Shown here: positions 9,522 through 19,800 of the stretch, piece after piece
Numbering within the stretch: position 1 is the first letter of the stretch
How the letters are laid out: each line of letters opens with the position of its first letter
Notes under the pieces: model-generated
Told to the model about the DNA's origin: nothing
The model's database searches: none
Seen by the model: the letters and a program-made list of their open reading frames with translations, nothing else
Translations under genes and position numbers: made by a program
DNA from: Chromobacterium sp. IIBBL 290-4
Lineage (GTDB): Bacteria > Pseudomonadota > Gammaproteobacteria > Burkholderiales > Chromobacteriaceae
Reading direction: 5' to 3'
Length of the DNA stretch: 64,000 nt
Assembly: GCF_024207115.1 (NCBI RefSeq)
Contig: NZ_CP100128.1
Coordinates: 2,170,001 to 2,234,000, forward strand

Positions 9522-10427
9522 ATGGTTGCTTGTTATCTGAGTAATATCGAATATACGCTTGGTGAAACTAGGCGGCACTATAGAGAGGCTCCCAGCTTCG
9601 AGGACGTGACTCGCCGCTATGCCATGCCGGATTTGCCTGAACTGTTCGGCTGGGGCCATTTCCATGAGACCAAGCGCAGCCTGACCGACTTGATCGTGGA
9701 GACAGCACAACGCACCCTTGACGCCAGTGGACTCGCCCCAGATCAGATCGACGTCCTCTTGGTATGCAGCACCAATATGCGCACGGCACATGAGCCGTTT
9801 TATCCGGAGCTGCTGCAGCGATTGGGGCTTAGCAGGGCGTTTCCGATCGGCATCGCCTGGGGCGATTGCGCCATGTTGATGTCAGCGCTGGAGACCGCAT
9901 GTTCGCTGTTGAAAACTGGGCGGCGCACGGTTTTGATCGTAGCCGCCAACCGTATCGAGCAAGAAAGCTATCGCTTCCAGCGCTATGCTTTGTTCAGCGA
10001 CGGCGCCGTCAGTTGCTTGGCCACGGCGGAACGTTGCGAAGGCTACGAAGTGCTAGGCAGTCACGCCATGTCCCAAAGCCAAGTGGTTCAAGGCGATGCC
10101 GAGCCAGATGACAGCACACTTTACCGTGCTTGCCACGATCATCTGATGCAAGGTATGGGAATGCGCATCGGGGACATCGAGCGCGTGCTCGCCAGCAACG
10201 TGTTCCTGCCGGTTCTGGCTATCAAGGAGGGCCGGATCGGTGCTGCGCGTGCGCAGCTATATCTTGATAATGTAGTACGCATTGGCCACTGCTTTTGCGC
10301 GGATCCGCTTGTCAATCTACGCGACTTGGATGCATCCGGCGTTGGCCGCGATGGCGGGGTGTTGATGCTGACCGCCAACGCCAGCGGTTTGCGCGGCCAG
10401 ATGGTGCTGCGTCGCGTTCGATCGTAA
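9522..10427 (+). CDS. mupB: MupB, KAS III-like ketosynthase/acyltransferase
   Basis: 301-residue protein with ATG at 9522 and AGGA just upstream. The fold signature is that of 3-oxoacyl-ACP synthase III: VLLVCSTNMRT in the N-terminal half, the nucleophile region WGDCAMLMSAL with Cys116, and AANRIEQES followed by ALFSDGAVSCL. The usual His of the FabH HQAN segment is not there: the matching stretch reads ASNVFLPVLAIKEGRIG. The later Asn region is also altered (GHCFCADPLVN). It may therefore be an acyl transferase or esterifying enzyme rather than a normal condensing FabH. It sits between mmpA and mmpB, as mupB does in the mupirocin cluster. There its exact step is, to my knowledge, not settled. 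Confidence 0.85.
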   Translation: MVACYLSNIEYTLGETRRHYREAPSFEDVTRRYAMPDLPELFGWGHFHETKRSLTDLIVETAQRTLDASGLAPDQIDVLLVCSTNMRTAHEPFYPELLQRLGLSRAFPIGIAWGDCAMLMSALETACSLLKTGRRTVLIVAANRIEQESYRFQRYALFSDGAVSCLATAERCEGYEVLGSHAMSQSQVVQGDAEPDDSTLYRACHDHLMQGMGMRIGDIERVLASNVFLPVLAIKEGRIGAARAQLYLDNVVRIGHCFCADPLVNLRDLDASGVGRDGGVLMLTANASGLRGQMVLRRVRS

Positions 10428-10447
10428 TGCCGCCTGGCTCCAGCCTT

Positions 10448-10467
10448 GGCGCCACCGCAATGGCGCC
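10448..10467. other. Inverted repeat between mupB and mmpB
   Basis: GGCGCCA, a 6-base loop CCGCAA, then TGGCGCC forms a perfect 7-bp GC-rich stem starting 20 bases after the mupB stop. No T run follows, so it is not a classical terminator; it could stabilise the transcript end of mupB or be chance. The rest of the 141-bp gap (10428-10568) shows nothing I can name. Confidence 0.3.
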
Positions 10468-10568
10468 GAGGCCAGCCGACCTATTACCGCTCACAGGTTT
10501 GGTGCTGGACGATTTCTTGTAGATTTAGGTGCGATGAATCATTGCCTACCTTGATTTCGGAATCTTCC

Positions 10569-13500
10569 ATGGCGCATTCAACTTCCAAGTTCGGACATCC
10601 CAAGCGCATTGCGCGTTCCGACGCTGTTCAAACGGTAGAGGGCGGACTCGCCGCTGCGAACCTTCCCTCCCCCTCCGCGAATGATATCGCAATCATCGGA
10701 TTGGCGGGACGCTACCCGATGGCGGCCGATCTCGACCAGTTATGGCAAAACCTCAAGAATGGGCGAGACTGTGTAACGGAGATTCCTCAAGACCGCTGGG
10801 ATCACGCGGCGATCTTTTCGCCGAAAAAAGGGGAGGTTGGCAAAACTTATAGTAAGTGGGGCGGCTTTCTCGATGGGGTCGATTGTTTCGACCCAAGGTT
10901 TTTTAATATTTCCCCGCGCGAGGCGGAAATCATGGATCCGCAGGAGCGCTTGTTCCTGCAATGTGCCTACAGCGTGATTGAGGATGCTGGTTATACGCGC
11001 CAAGCCCTCGCGGATGTGGGGGACGTTGGCGTCTTTGTCGGTGTGCAATATACCGAATACACCGCTTTCAGTAATTCTGAAACCATCGTCGCCGCGCTGC
11101 CGGCCTCGATTGCCAATCGGGTATCCTATTTTTGCGGTTTGCAAGGGCCGAGCATAACGATTGATACCATGTGCTCCTCGTCGCTGACCACCGTGCATCT
11201 TGCCTGCCAGAGTCTGCAAAGCGGGGAGTCCCGCTATGCGATTGCGGGCGGAGTCAATGTCTCGATTCATCCGAACAAATACCTCCTGCACGCCCAGGGA
11301 CGTTTCGCTTCCAGCATCGGTCGCTGCAAAACCTTCGGGCAGGGGGGGGACGGCTATGTTCCGGCGGAAGGCGTCGGTGCCGTATTGCTTAAGCCGTTGG
11401 CTGATGCTATTGCCGATCGCGACCATATCTATGGCGTGATAAAGGGAACGGCGATCAATCATGGCGGCAGGGCGACTGGGTTTACCGTGCCGAAATCGAC
11501 AGCCCAGGCAGCCGTTCTGAGCATGGCCTTGAAACGCGCGCGCGTGTCGGCGCGAGGGGTCGGTTACCTTGAGGCGCATGGCACGGGAACCGCGCTCGGC
11601 GACTTGATTGAGATGGAAGGCCTCTGCAGCGTGTTCGCACAGGACGGAGTTGGCGCTGCGGGCTGCGCGATCGGCTCGATCAAGTCGAATATCGGCCATT
11701 GCGAAAGTGCGGCAGGCATCGCTGGCCTAACCAAGGTTCTGTTGCAGTTCAAGCATGGTCAACTCGTGCCGTCGCTTCATTCGCATGAACTCAACCGTAA
11801 CATCGATTTTGACAATAGCCCATTTCACGTCCAGCAGTGCTTGGCGCCTTGGCCCAGGCAAAGCTGCGCGTCCGATGGCCAGGTCGCGTTACCGCGCATC
11901 GCCGGCATTTCTTCCTTTGGCGCAGGAGGTGCCAACGCGCATGTCGTCGTCGAGGAATATATCGCGCGTCCTGAGGAGGAAGAGGCTGAAGGACAAGCCC
12001 CTGTTCTGATCGTTCTGTCCGCGAAGAACAGCGACCGTTTGCGCGAACGGGCGATTCAACTGCGCGCTAGGCTGGCGCTTGATAGGGCGTTGCCGGATGG
12101 CCCCCGCTATGGTTTGCGCGCGGTGGCCTATACCTTGCAGACCGGACGCGAAGCTTTGGAGGAGCGACTCGGATTTGTGACGGAATCCTGGCAAGCGCTG
12201 GATGACAAACTGGCGGCGTTTATCGAGCTTGGCCACGAGGCTTCCGACATTGTGACCGGACGCGTAGTTAAGAAAGCATCGCAGGCACATCCATCATCGG
12301 AGGGCGCCGAAGATCTTGCGCAGGCTGCGGCCCAGGGGCAGCTAGAGACGTTGTTGCGGTGCTGGGCAAATGGAGCCGACATCGATTGGCAGCAACTGAA
12401 TCGGAACAGTATACCGGAGAAAGTCAGCCTGCCAACGTATCCATTCGCGCAAGAGCGCTATTGGGTGCCGCCCGCCACGCGCGAGCTGGTACATTCTGGC
12501 GGCACTCAATGCCATATCACGCCAAGTCTGCTGCATCGATTGGCAGATAGTGAGGCGGGGCATGAATATGTGGCTACGCTCGGTGGTGACGAATTCTTCC
12601 TCGACCACCACCGCATTGACGGGCGCAAAATCCTGCCGGGCGTGGTTTACCTAGAACTCGCGCGCGCGGCGCTGCTCGATGCATTGGCCGGGCGGATCGA
12701 AGTGGCCGAACTGGCGTTGCGCAATGTGGTGTGGTCACGGCCGTTCGTCAGCGATGGTCGGCCGGCAGATTTGCACTTGATGCTAACACCGAGCGCTGAA
12801 CGTCGTTTCTCGTTCGAGTTCTATCAAGTCGCGTCAGATTCTGGTGCCTCCGTACGTCGTCTGGTGTTCTGCCGCGGAGAGGCAGAACTGGGTACTGCCA
12901 CGAGCTTGCCATCTTCGCTGCTGGACGAGGCAAGTCTGCCGGATGAAGCGTGGACAGCGGCAGCCGCTTATTATGATCGATTCCATGGGCTGGGCATTGA
13001 TTACGGACCCGGGCATCGCGGCTTGCAAGCCATACGGCCGGGTCTGGCGCGGGTGGCCGCCCGTTTGCAGCTGCCAGCGTTTTTACGTGCCCAGGCGTCA
13101 GGCTTTGGGCTACATCCTTGTCTGCTCGACTCCGCGCTTCAGGCGTCCATCGCATTTTCACCCGTGGAGCCGGATGAGGCGCGATGCCCGCTGGTGCCAT
13201 TTTCGCTCGATGAAATCCGCTTCCCGGCCCCAACCGCTGCGCCACGTTGGGCGGTGTTGAGCGCGAGTGTCGCCGAGCGTCAGGGGACGAAGCCGGTGCA
13301 GGCCTTCGATGTCGATTTGTATGACGAACATGGACGGTTATGTATCAAGATGACCGGATATGCCTCCCGGAGCTTCAAGCGGGTCAAGACGTCGCCCGAA
13401 ACGGCGGTGTCGCTGCTTGTTCCTGCGCCGGCTACGGCTGGGCAACCTTCCGATATTGCCGATTACCATTTTGTTTTCTTGTGCGAGCCAGACCTGGAGC

Positions 13501-16500
13501 GATCCGAGCGCGCACGGCAGCGCTTCCCTTCCGCGCACCTGGTCACGCTCGATTTGCGCGCCGAGCCTGGCCTCGGCATCGACGCTCGCTATGAAGCTTA
13601 TGCGCTGACGCTTTTGCGCGTAATCCAACAGCATGTCAAGGAAAAGCCACCGGGCAAAACGCTGCTGCAACTCGTTGTCGACTCGCAAGGGGAGGCGGGC
13701 GTGTTCGCCGGCTTGTTTGGCTTGTTGCGCACAGTCGCGCGTGAACATGCCGATTTCGATGCGCAATGGTTGACGCCCATGCTGGAACGCGTAGCAGAGC
13801 ACTGGGTGCCTCTGACCGAAACGCGCGAGGCCTCCGGGGCGGCGCGACCGGTGTGGAAGGATCGGGGCGTCTATCTGTTCACCGGTGGAATGGGCGGACT
13901 GGGGCAGATCTTCGCCGAGGATCTGGCGCGTCATGCAGAGAATGCGACTCTGATATTGCTTGGCCGTGCCTCGCTTGGCGAAGCGCAGAAACAAACTCTG
14001 GATCAACTGCAGGCGCGAGGCTTGTGCGCGCACTATCTGACAGTCGATGTGGCTGACGACCAGGCGCTCGAACTTGCCGTCCACGAGCTGGTGGAACGCT
14101 TCGGCCGGATCGACGGCGTGCTGCACATCGCCGGGGTGCTCGAAGACAAGCTGCTGAGGGAGAAAAGCGAGGATAGCCTGATGCGGGTGCTGGCGCCAAA
14201 AGTGAGAGGCACCGTGAATCTGGATCGGGCAACCCAAGACTTATCTCTGGACTTCATCGCGCTGTTTTCTTCGCTTTCTGGCGTGTTTGGCCATGTCGGC
14301 CAGGCCGATTACGCCTGCGCCAACGCTTTCATGGATGCCTTCGCGCGATGGCGCAACACCCAGGTTGCCACGGGCCGACGCTCCGGGTTGACTGTGGCGA
14401 TCGATTGGCCATTCTGGCGGGATGGTGGCATGACCATGCGGCCGGAGGCTTTGGCGCGCTTGCGCGAGCAGACCGGCCTGACGCCACTTGGCAGCGATAA
14501 TGGTGTGCGGGCGTTGCACGTTGCGATCCGGCAGTCTTGCCCGCGTTTGCTGGTGCTGGAAGGCGTGCGCGCCGAACTCGAAACCTTCTGTGCGCGATTG
14601 AGTGCCAAGCAAGAAACGCAACCGGACGTTAGGCGATTCGGTATCAAAGCGAGTGTTGCTCCGTACGAGTTGGCCGACCATTTGACCAAGCTGATCGCTA
14701 CGATTTTGAAAATCGAAGCAGCCGACGTCGACGTGGAGTCGGAATTGACCGACATGGGCTTCGATTCGGTCACGTTGGTCGAACTGGCCGGCGCGATTCG
14801 GGATGCGTTCGGTCAAGATGTGGCGCCGGAGTTGTTTTACGAGTATTCCACCGTGACCGCTTTGGCGCGGCATCTGGGCGCGTGCTCCCGCGTTGAGGCC
14901 GCTCCTGCCGTGGAGCGCATGTCGGGCAGCGTCGAGCGCGCGATAAAAGAAATTATGTCCGCCGTGCTTAAAGTACCGGCGAACGCGATCGACAGCGAAG
15001 GACAGTGGGAAGACTATGGTCTGGATTCGGTCACCAGCGCTCAGGTTGTGGCCGAACTCAATCGCCAATTCGGCATCGAGCTGCCGGCCGGTGTATTGCT
15101 CGATCATGCGACGATCGGGGACTTTGCCGTCTGGCTCGGAGAATCGCATTTACCGGTTGAGACGCCGACGGTGCCGTCGATAGCTGATGCATCGGTTTTA
15201 CACGTTCTCCGGGCGCTGGCAGGTGAGCTTTTGAAAACAGCCGAGGCGGAACTTGATACGGAAACCGATTTGTATGACTACGGTTTCGACTCTGTGCTGT
15301 TGACGGAATTCATCAACGAGGTGAATCGGGTTTACCGTTTGGACACTCAGCCGGCGGACTTACTCGACTTGCCTGCAATGACGCTATGTGGCGTTGCGGA
15401 CTTCCTGGTCCGGCGCCATGGCATCCGCGACATACTTGCTGCGCCAGCGATCGTGCTTGAACCCGTCGACCTGGGGGCGCAGTTAACTGTTGCCGCAGCG
15501 GCGCCCGAGCGTGAGTCCGAGTCTGAAGCCATTCTGTTGTCTGCGCCAAGCGAAGCGCAGTTGCGCGCTGTGGCGGGCAGCATGGTAGCAATATTCAGTA
15601 AGCGGCCTGCAGAGCTGATTGATCTACATACATTGGCTTTGACGTCTCAGTCGAGTGGAGCGCTGTGGGGGAAGCGTATGGGGGTGGTGGTGGACAGCGT
15701 TCCGGAATTGATCGGCAAGCTCAACGCATACCTCGGCGGCGAAACGTCGATCCCCGGGCTATATACCGGCGATGCAAGCGCAAACCACGCCTTCAGTGCC
15801 AGCATCCTAGCAGATGCCGATCTTCGGAGGGTAGTCGATGGCTGGCTGGCAGGTCGGAAATTGACGAGCCTGCTTGAGTTTTGGAGCAAAGGCCTGGAGA
15901 TCGATTGGACGGCGTTGCGGCAGGGGGAAGGGACCACTTCGGTGGACGCCTCCTGGCATCCAGTGTCGCGTTTGTCAGAGCAGCCCCAAGACGCGAAGTT
16001 GTTCTGTGTGCCGGCCGCTGGCGCGAGCGCCGCGATCTTCTATCCGCTTGCTCGCGCGCTGGAGACGCAGGTGGAGGTATATGGCTTCGACTATCGCGGT
16101 CTGGTTGCGCCCTGGCAAGCGCATGACACCATGGGGGAAATGGTTAGCTGCTATGTAGACGCAATGCTGCGAGTCCAACCTCAAGGTCCGTATTTGATCC
16201 TTGGCCATTCATTCGGCGCCACGATCGCGTTCGAGATGACGCGCACCCTTGAGGCGTTGGGGTCGGAAGTGGTGTTGTTCATGCTGGATAGCTTGTTCTA
16301 CGCCTCCAAAGACAAGCAGAACCAAGACTTGCTGCCCACTCAGCTCGATTATTTCCTCGGCGACGGCGGCATAACGGGCAAGCAGGTAGCCCAGTGGGCC
16401 GTTCGCTCGGCATCCGATGAAGAGACGATAGAAGGTCTGACCGATGCGCGCCAGCGCCAAGCTCAGCTCTTGGCCAGACAGGTCAAGATGAGCATCAACT

Positions 16501-16766
16501 ATCAACCGTCCGGACATGTCGCAGGAACAGTACTCCTGATTTTGTCCGCCAACAGCATTCTCGGCGAAGCCAATCTCGATGAGACATTGGGGCGCTATGC
16601 CCGCTATCTGAGCAAAACGCCGCGTGTGAGTACGGTGGCTGGAACGCATATGTCGATGCTTTCCAGCGAAAACGTGGCCTCGCTGGCCAGTGTGCTGTTG
16701 ACATATCTCACTTTGGAGCGGAGCACCGGTGTCGGGGCTGGAGAGCAAGTGAGATCGCATGCGTAA
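10569..16766 (+). CDS. mmpB: MmpB polyketide synthase (KS-DH-KR-ACP-ACP-ACP-TE)
   Basis: 2065 residues from ATG 10569; the frame is open further up, but the upstream residues have no PKS character. Domains: KS (about 38-470; Cys202, AHGTGT, NIGH); DH (about 658-938; intact HRIDGRKILP and DSALQ); KR (about 1098-1291; GGMGGLG, Ser and Tyr); three non-identical ACPs with active Ser1400, Ser1487 and Ser1575; TE (about 1805-2055) with GHSFG at Ser1881 and a late catalytic His (GTHMSML). Residues about 1653-1794, between ACP3 and the TE, resemble a post-KS linker without a KS. In mupirocin, MmpB is thought to work iteratively to extend a 3-hydroxypropionate starter to 9-hydroxynonanoate and to release the product. 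There is no ER here, so enoyl reduction must come in trans (MmpC ER or MupE). Confidence 0.93.
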   Translation: MAHSTSKFGHPKRIARSDAVQTVEGGLAAANLPSPSANDIAIIGLAGRYPMAADLDQLWQNLKNGRDCVTEIPQDRWDHAAIFSPKKGEVGKTYSKWGGFLDGVDCFDPRFFNISPREAEIMDPQERLFLQCAYSVIEDAGYTRQALADVGDVGVFVGVQYTEYTAFSNSETIVAALPASIANRVSYFCGLQGPSITIDTMCSSSLTTVHLACQSLQSGESRYAIAGGVNVSIHPNKYLLHAQGRFASSIGRCKTFGQGGDGYVPAEGVGAVLLKPLADAIADRDHIYGVIKGTAINHGGRATGFTVPKSTAQAAVLSMALKRARVSARGVGYLEAHGTGTALGDLIEMEGLCSVFAQDGVGAAGCAIGSIKSNIGHCESAAGIAGLTKVLLQFKHGQLVPSLHSHELNRNIDFDNSPFHVQQCLAPWPRQSCASDGQVALPRIAGISSFGAGGANAHVVVEEYIARPEEEEAEGQAPVLIVLSAKNSDRLRERAIQLRARLALDRALPDGPRYGLRAVAYTLQTGREALEERLGFVTESWQALDDKLAAFIELGHEASDIVTGRVVKKASQAHPSSEGAEDLAQAAAQGQLETLLRCWANGADIDWQQLNRNSIPEKVSLPTYPFAQERYWVPPATRELVHSGGTQCHITPSLLHRLADSEAGHEYVATLGGDEFFLDHHRIDGRKILPGVVYLELARAALLDALAGRIEVAELALRNVVWSRPFVSDGRPADLHLMLTPSAERRFSFEFYQVASDSGASVRRLVFCRGEAELGTATSLPSSLLDEASLPDEAWTAAAAYYDRFHGLGIDYGPGHRGLQAIRPGLARVAARLQLPAFLRAQASGFGLHPCLLDSALQASIAFSPVEPDEARCPLVPFSLDEIRFPAPTAAPRWAVLSASVAERQGTKPVQAFDVDLYDEHGRLCIKMTGYASRSFKRVKTSPETAVSLLVPAPATAGQPSDIADYHFVFLCEPDLERSERARQRFPSAHLVTLDLRAEPGLGIDARYEAYALTLLRVIQQHVKEKPPGKTLLQLVVDSQGEAGVFAGLFGLLRTVAREHADFDAQWLTPMLERVAEHWVPLTETREASGAARPVWKDRGVYLFTGGMGGLGQIFAEDLARHAENATLILLGRASLGEAQKQTLDQLQARGLCAHYLTVDVADDQALELAVHELVERFGRIDGVLHIAGVLEDKLLREKSEDSLMRVLAPKVRGTVNLDRATQDLSLDFIALFSSLSGVFGHVGQADYACANAFMDAFARWRNTQVATGRRSGLTVAIDWPFWRDGGMTMRPEALARLREQTGLTPLGSDNGVRALHVAIRQSCPRLLVLEGVRAELETFCARLSAKQETQPDVRRFGIKASVAPYELADHLTKLIATILKIEAADVDVESELTDMGFDSVTLVELAGAIRDAFGQDVAPELFYEYSTVTALARHLGACSRVEAAPAVERMSGSVERAIKEIMSAVLKVPANAIDSEGQWEDYGLDSVTSAQVVAELNRQFGIELPAGVLLDHATIGDFAVWLGESHLPVETPTVPSIADASVLHVLRALAGELLKTAEAELDTETDLYDYGFDSVLLTEFINEVNRVYRLDTQPADLLDLPAMTLCGVADFLVRRHGIRDILAAPAIVLEPVDLGAQLTVAAAAPERESESEAILLSAPSEAQLRAVAGSMVAIFSKRPAELIDLHTLALTSQSSGALWGKRMGVVVDSVPELIGKLNAYLGGETSIPGLYTGDASANHAFSASILADADLRRVVDGWLAGRKLTSLLEFWSKGLEIDWTALRQGEGTTSVDASWHPVSRLSEQPQDAKLFCVPAAGASAAIFYPLARALETQVEVYGFDYRGLVAPWQAHDTMGEMVSCYVDAMLRVQPQGPYLILGHSFGATIAFEMTRTLEALGSEVVLFMLDSLFYASKDKQNQDLLPTQLDYFLGDGGITGKQVAQWAVRSASDEETIEGLTDARQRQAQLLARQVKMSINYQPSGHVAGTVLLILSANSILGEANLDETLGRYARYLSKTPRVSTVAGTHMSMLSSENVASLASVLLTYLTLERSTGVGAGEQVRSHA

Positions 16767-16811
16767 GTCCGGTTATCCCGAGAAGGACGATGTCGCGAAG
16801 AGGGCAATGGT

Positions 16812-19800
16812 GTGTCGATAGTTTTCATGTTTTCAGGCCAAGGGTCGCAATACCTCCAGATGGGACGAAGTCTGTATGACAGCCATGCGGGATATCGAGA
16901 AATCCTACAGCGGCTCGACCGTATAGCCTTGGAAGAGGGAAGCCCGTCCATCCTGGAGAGCATCTATCCGTCATCGCGCCCAAGCGCGCCGCTCGACGAC
17001 ATCCTGGTGACCCATCCCGCAATCTTTATGCTCGAGTATGCCTTAGCCACGATCCTGATCGAACAAGGCGTGAGGCCGGATGCAGTGCTGGGTTCCAGCC
17101 TGGGAGAGGTCGCCGCAGCCGTAATCAGCGGTGTGACCGACGTAGAGCGGGCCATGCGTTTTGTAGTGCGACAGGCCCGTTTGCTCGATCAGCAGTGCCC
17201 AGCGGGAGGCATGACGGCGGTGCTGGCCCCGACGGGTTTATTCCATGAGTTGCCCGCATTATCCGAGCGTACGGAACTCGCCGCTGTGAATTTCGACGAG
17301 CATTTCGTGGTTTCCGGCACAACGGCAGCGCTTGATGATGCCGAGCGCATTTTACAGGCGCAAGGCCGCGTCTTTCAGCGCCTGCCGGTTAGCCGCGCTT
17401 TCCATTCGTCGGAAATGGACGGCGTGCGGGATGCCTTCCTCGACCTCGTGGCTGATCTTGCAACCTGCGCTCCGTCGGTGCCGTTCATCTCATCCACTTT
17501 CGGCAAGTGTATCGAGACCTTTCCGGCTGATTATTTCTGGAACGTGGTGCGCGGCCAGTTGAATCTGCCTGATGCGGTCGGTGCGCTCGAGCACGGCGGC
17601 TTGCCCCACGAGTACATCGATGTCGGGCCGTCCGGCACTCTGGCGAACTTCGTCAAGCGTTGCCTGCCTGCAGCGTCCGCATCCACTTGTTCCTTTATTT
17701 TGAGTCCGTTCGATCCGTCTCTCGCGCCATTCGAGCGCGTGATCGGCCGGTGCCGTTCGATTACTCAGCAACGCGAGGATTTCACCGTGAGTCACAGCAA
17801 AGTCGTATACATGTTTCCTGGCCAAGGTGCGCAGCAGCGCGGAATGGGCGAGGGTCTGTTCGAGGCCTTCCCCGAGTTGACGGCTGCGGCTGATCGGATC
17901 TTGGGGTATTCAATCAAGGAACTTTGTCTGCATGATCCGCGCAACGAGCTGGCGAAGACTGAATTCACGCAACCCGCGCTGTACGTGACGAACGTGCTGT
18001 CCTACCTGAGCAAGGTACGCTCGGGCCATACGCCGGATTATGTGCTTGGCCATAGCTTGGGCGAGTTCTGCGCCCTGTTCGCCGCCGGTGCCTTCGATTT
18101 CGAAACCGGTCTGCACTTGGTCAAAAAACGTGGCGAATTAATGGCGCAAACCGTGGAAGGCGGCATGGCAGCGGTGCTCAATCTCGACCGGGAGGCGATT
18201 GCCGATGCGTTCCGGCGGCTTGGTTGCACCACGCTGGATTTCGCCAATTTCAATGCGCCCAATCAAACAGTGATTTCGGGACCATCGGCCGATCTTCAGG
18301 CGGTTCAGTCCGCGCTGGAGGCCGCGGGCGGGATGGTGATTCCGTTGAATGTCAGCGCGCCGTTTCATTCGCGCTATATGAGCCAGGCCATGCGGGAGTT
18401 TGGGGATACCTTGCGCGCGACACGCTTTGGCGCGCTGTCGATCCCCGTCATCGCCAACGTCACAGCCGAACCTTATCTCGAGTCCGAGATTTCCAAGCTG
18501 CTCGAACGTCAGGTGGGCGGATCGGTGCGCTGGGTGGAAAGTGTTCAGTACCTGCTGCGCAACGGCGTGACTGTGTTCGAGGAGATTGGGCCTGGCAACA
18601 TCTTGACTAACCTGGTAGCCAAGATTCGGCGCGAGCCATTGCCCGATGTGCCTTCTGAGTCGTCGCGCGCCGCGCCGGCCCGGACGCCGTCCCGGACGTC
18701 CGATGTAGCGTTGCACCTTGGATCGGCGTCGTTCCGAGAAGCCTACGGTGTTCTGCAGGCATACGTCGTCGGCGGTATGTACAAGGGCATCGCCTCAATC
18801 GAACTGGTAGCCTGCATGGCCAATGCGGGCTATTTGGCGTTCTTTGGCGCGGGTGGCCTGCAAACCAGCGTGGTTGAACAGGCCATCGATACCATCCGGG
18901 TGCAAGTGGGCGAAAGGACCTTCGGCATGAACCTGGTCTGCAACCTGGCCAATCCCGGCAAGGAAATGGAGCTGGTGCAGCTGTTCTTGCGCAAGGGCAT
19001 CACGGTGATCGAGGCTGCGGCGTTCATGCAGATCACGCCTGCACTGGTGCTGTACCGCTTGCGCGGTCTAGGCATGCAAGGGGGCAAGGTAAAGGCGGAC
19101 AACCGGATCATCGCCAAGATTTCCCGGCCCGAGGTTGCGCAGCAGTTCCTCGAGCCCGCGCCGCGGCATGTGGTGGATAAGTTGCTGGAGCAAGGGCTGG
19201 TGACCGACGAACAGGCCCGCCTGGCCGCGCAGGTGCCGATGGCGGACGACCTGACGGTCGAAGCCGACTCGGGCGGACATACCGATATGGGCGTGGCCTT
19301 CGTGTTGTTGCCGACCATCATCCGACAGCGCGATCTGGTTTGCCGCGAGCGAGGATATGAACAGCCCGTGCGCGTCGGCGCGGCGGGGGGAATCGGCTCG
19401 CCCGAATCGGCTGCGGCGGCCTTCATCTTAGGTGCGGATTTCATCGTTACCGGCTCCATCAATCAGTGCACGCCGCAGGCCGGCACTAGCGACGCCGTCA
19501 AGGACCTGTTGCAAGGCATTAACGTTCAGGATACCGAGTACGCGCCTGCGGGCGATATGTTTGAAATCGGAGCCAGGGTGCAAGTGCTCAAGCGCGGCGT
19601 GTTCTTTCCAGCGCGCGCCAATAAGCTGTATGACCTGTGGCGGCGCTACGAGTCGCTGGACGAAATTGACGAAAAGACAGCGCGCCAGATCCAGGACACC
19701 TATTTCAAGCGCAGCTTCGATGAAGTGTATGCCGAGACGCGCGAATATCTGCGCAAGGTCGCACCGCAAGAAATCGACAAGGCCGAGCGCAATCCCAAGC

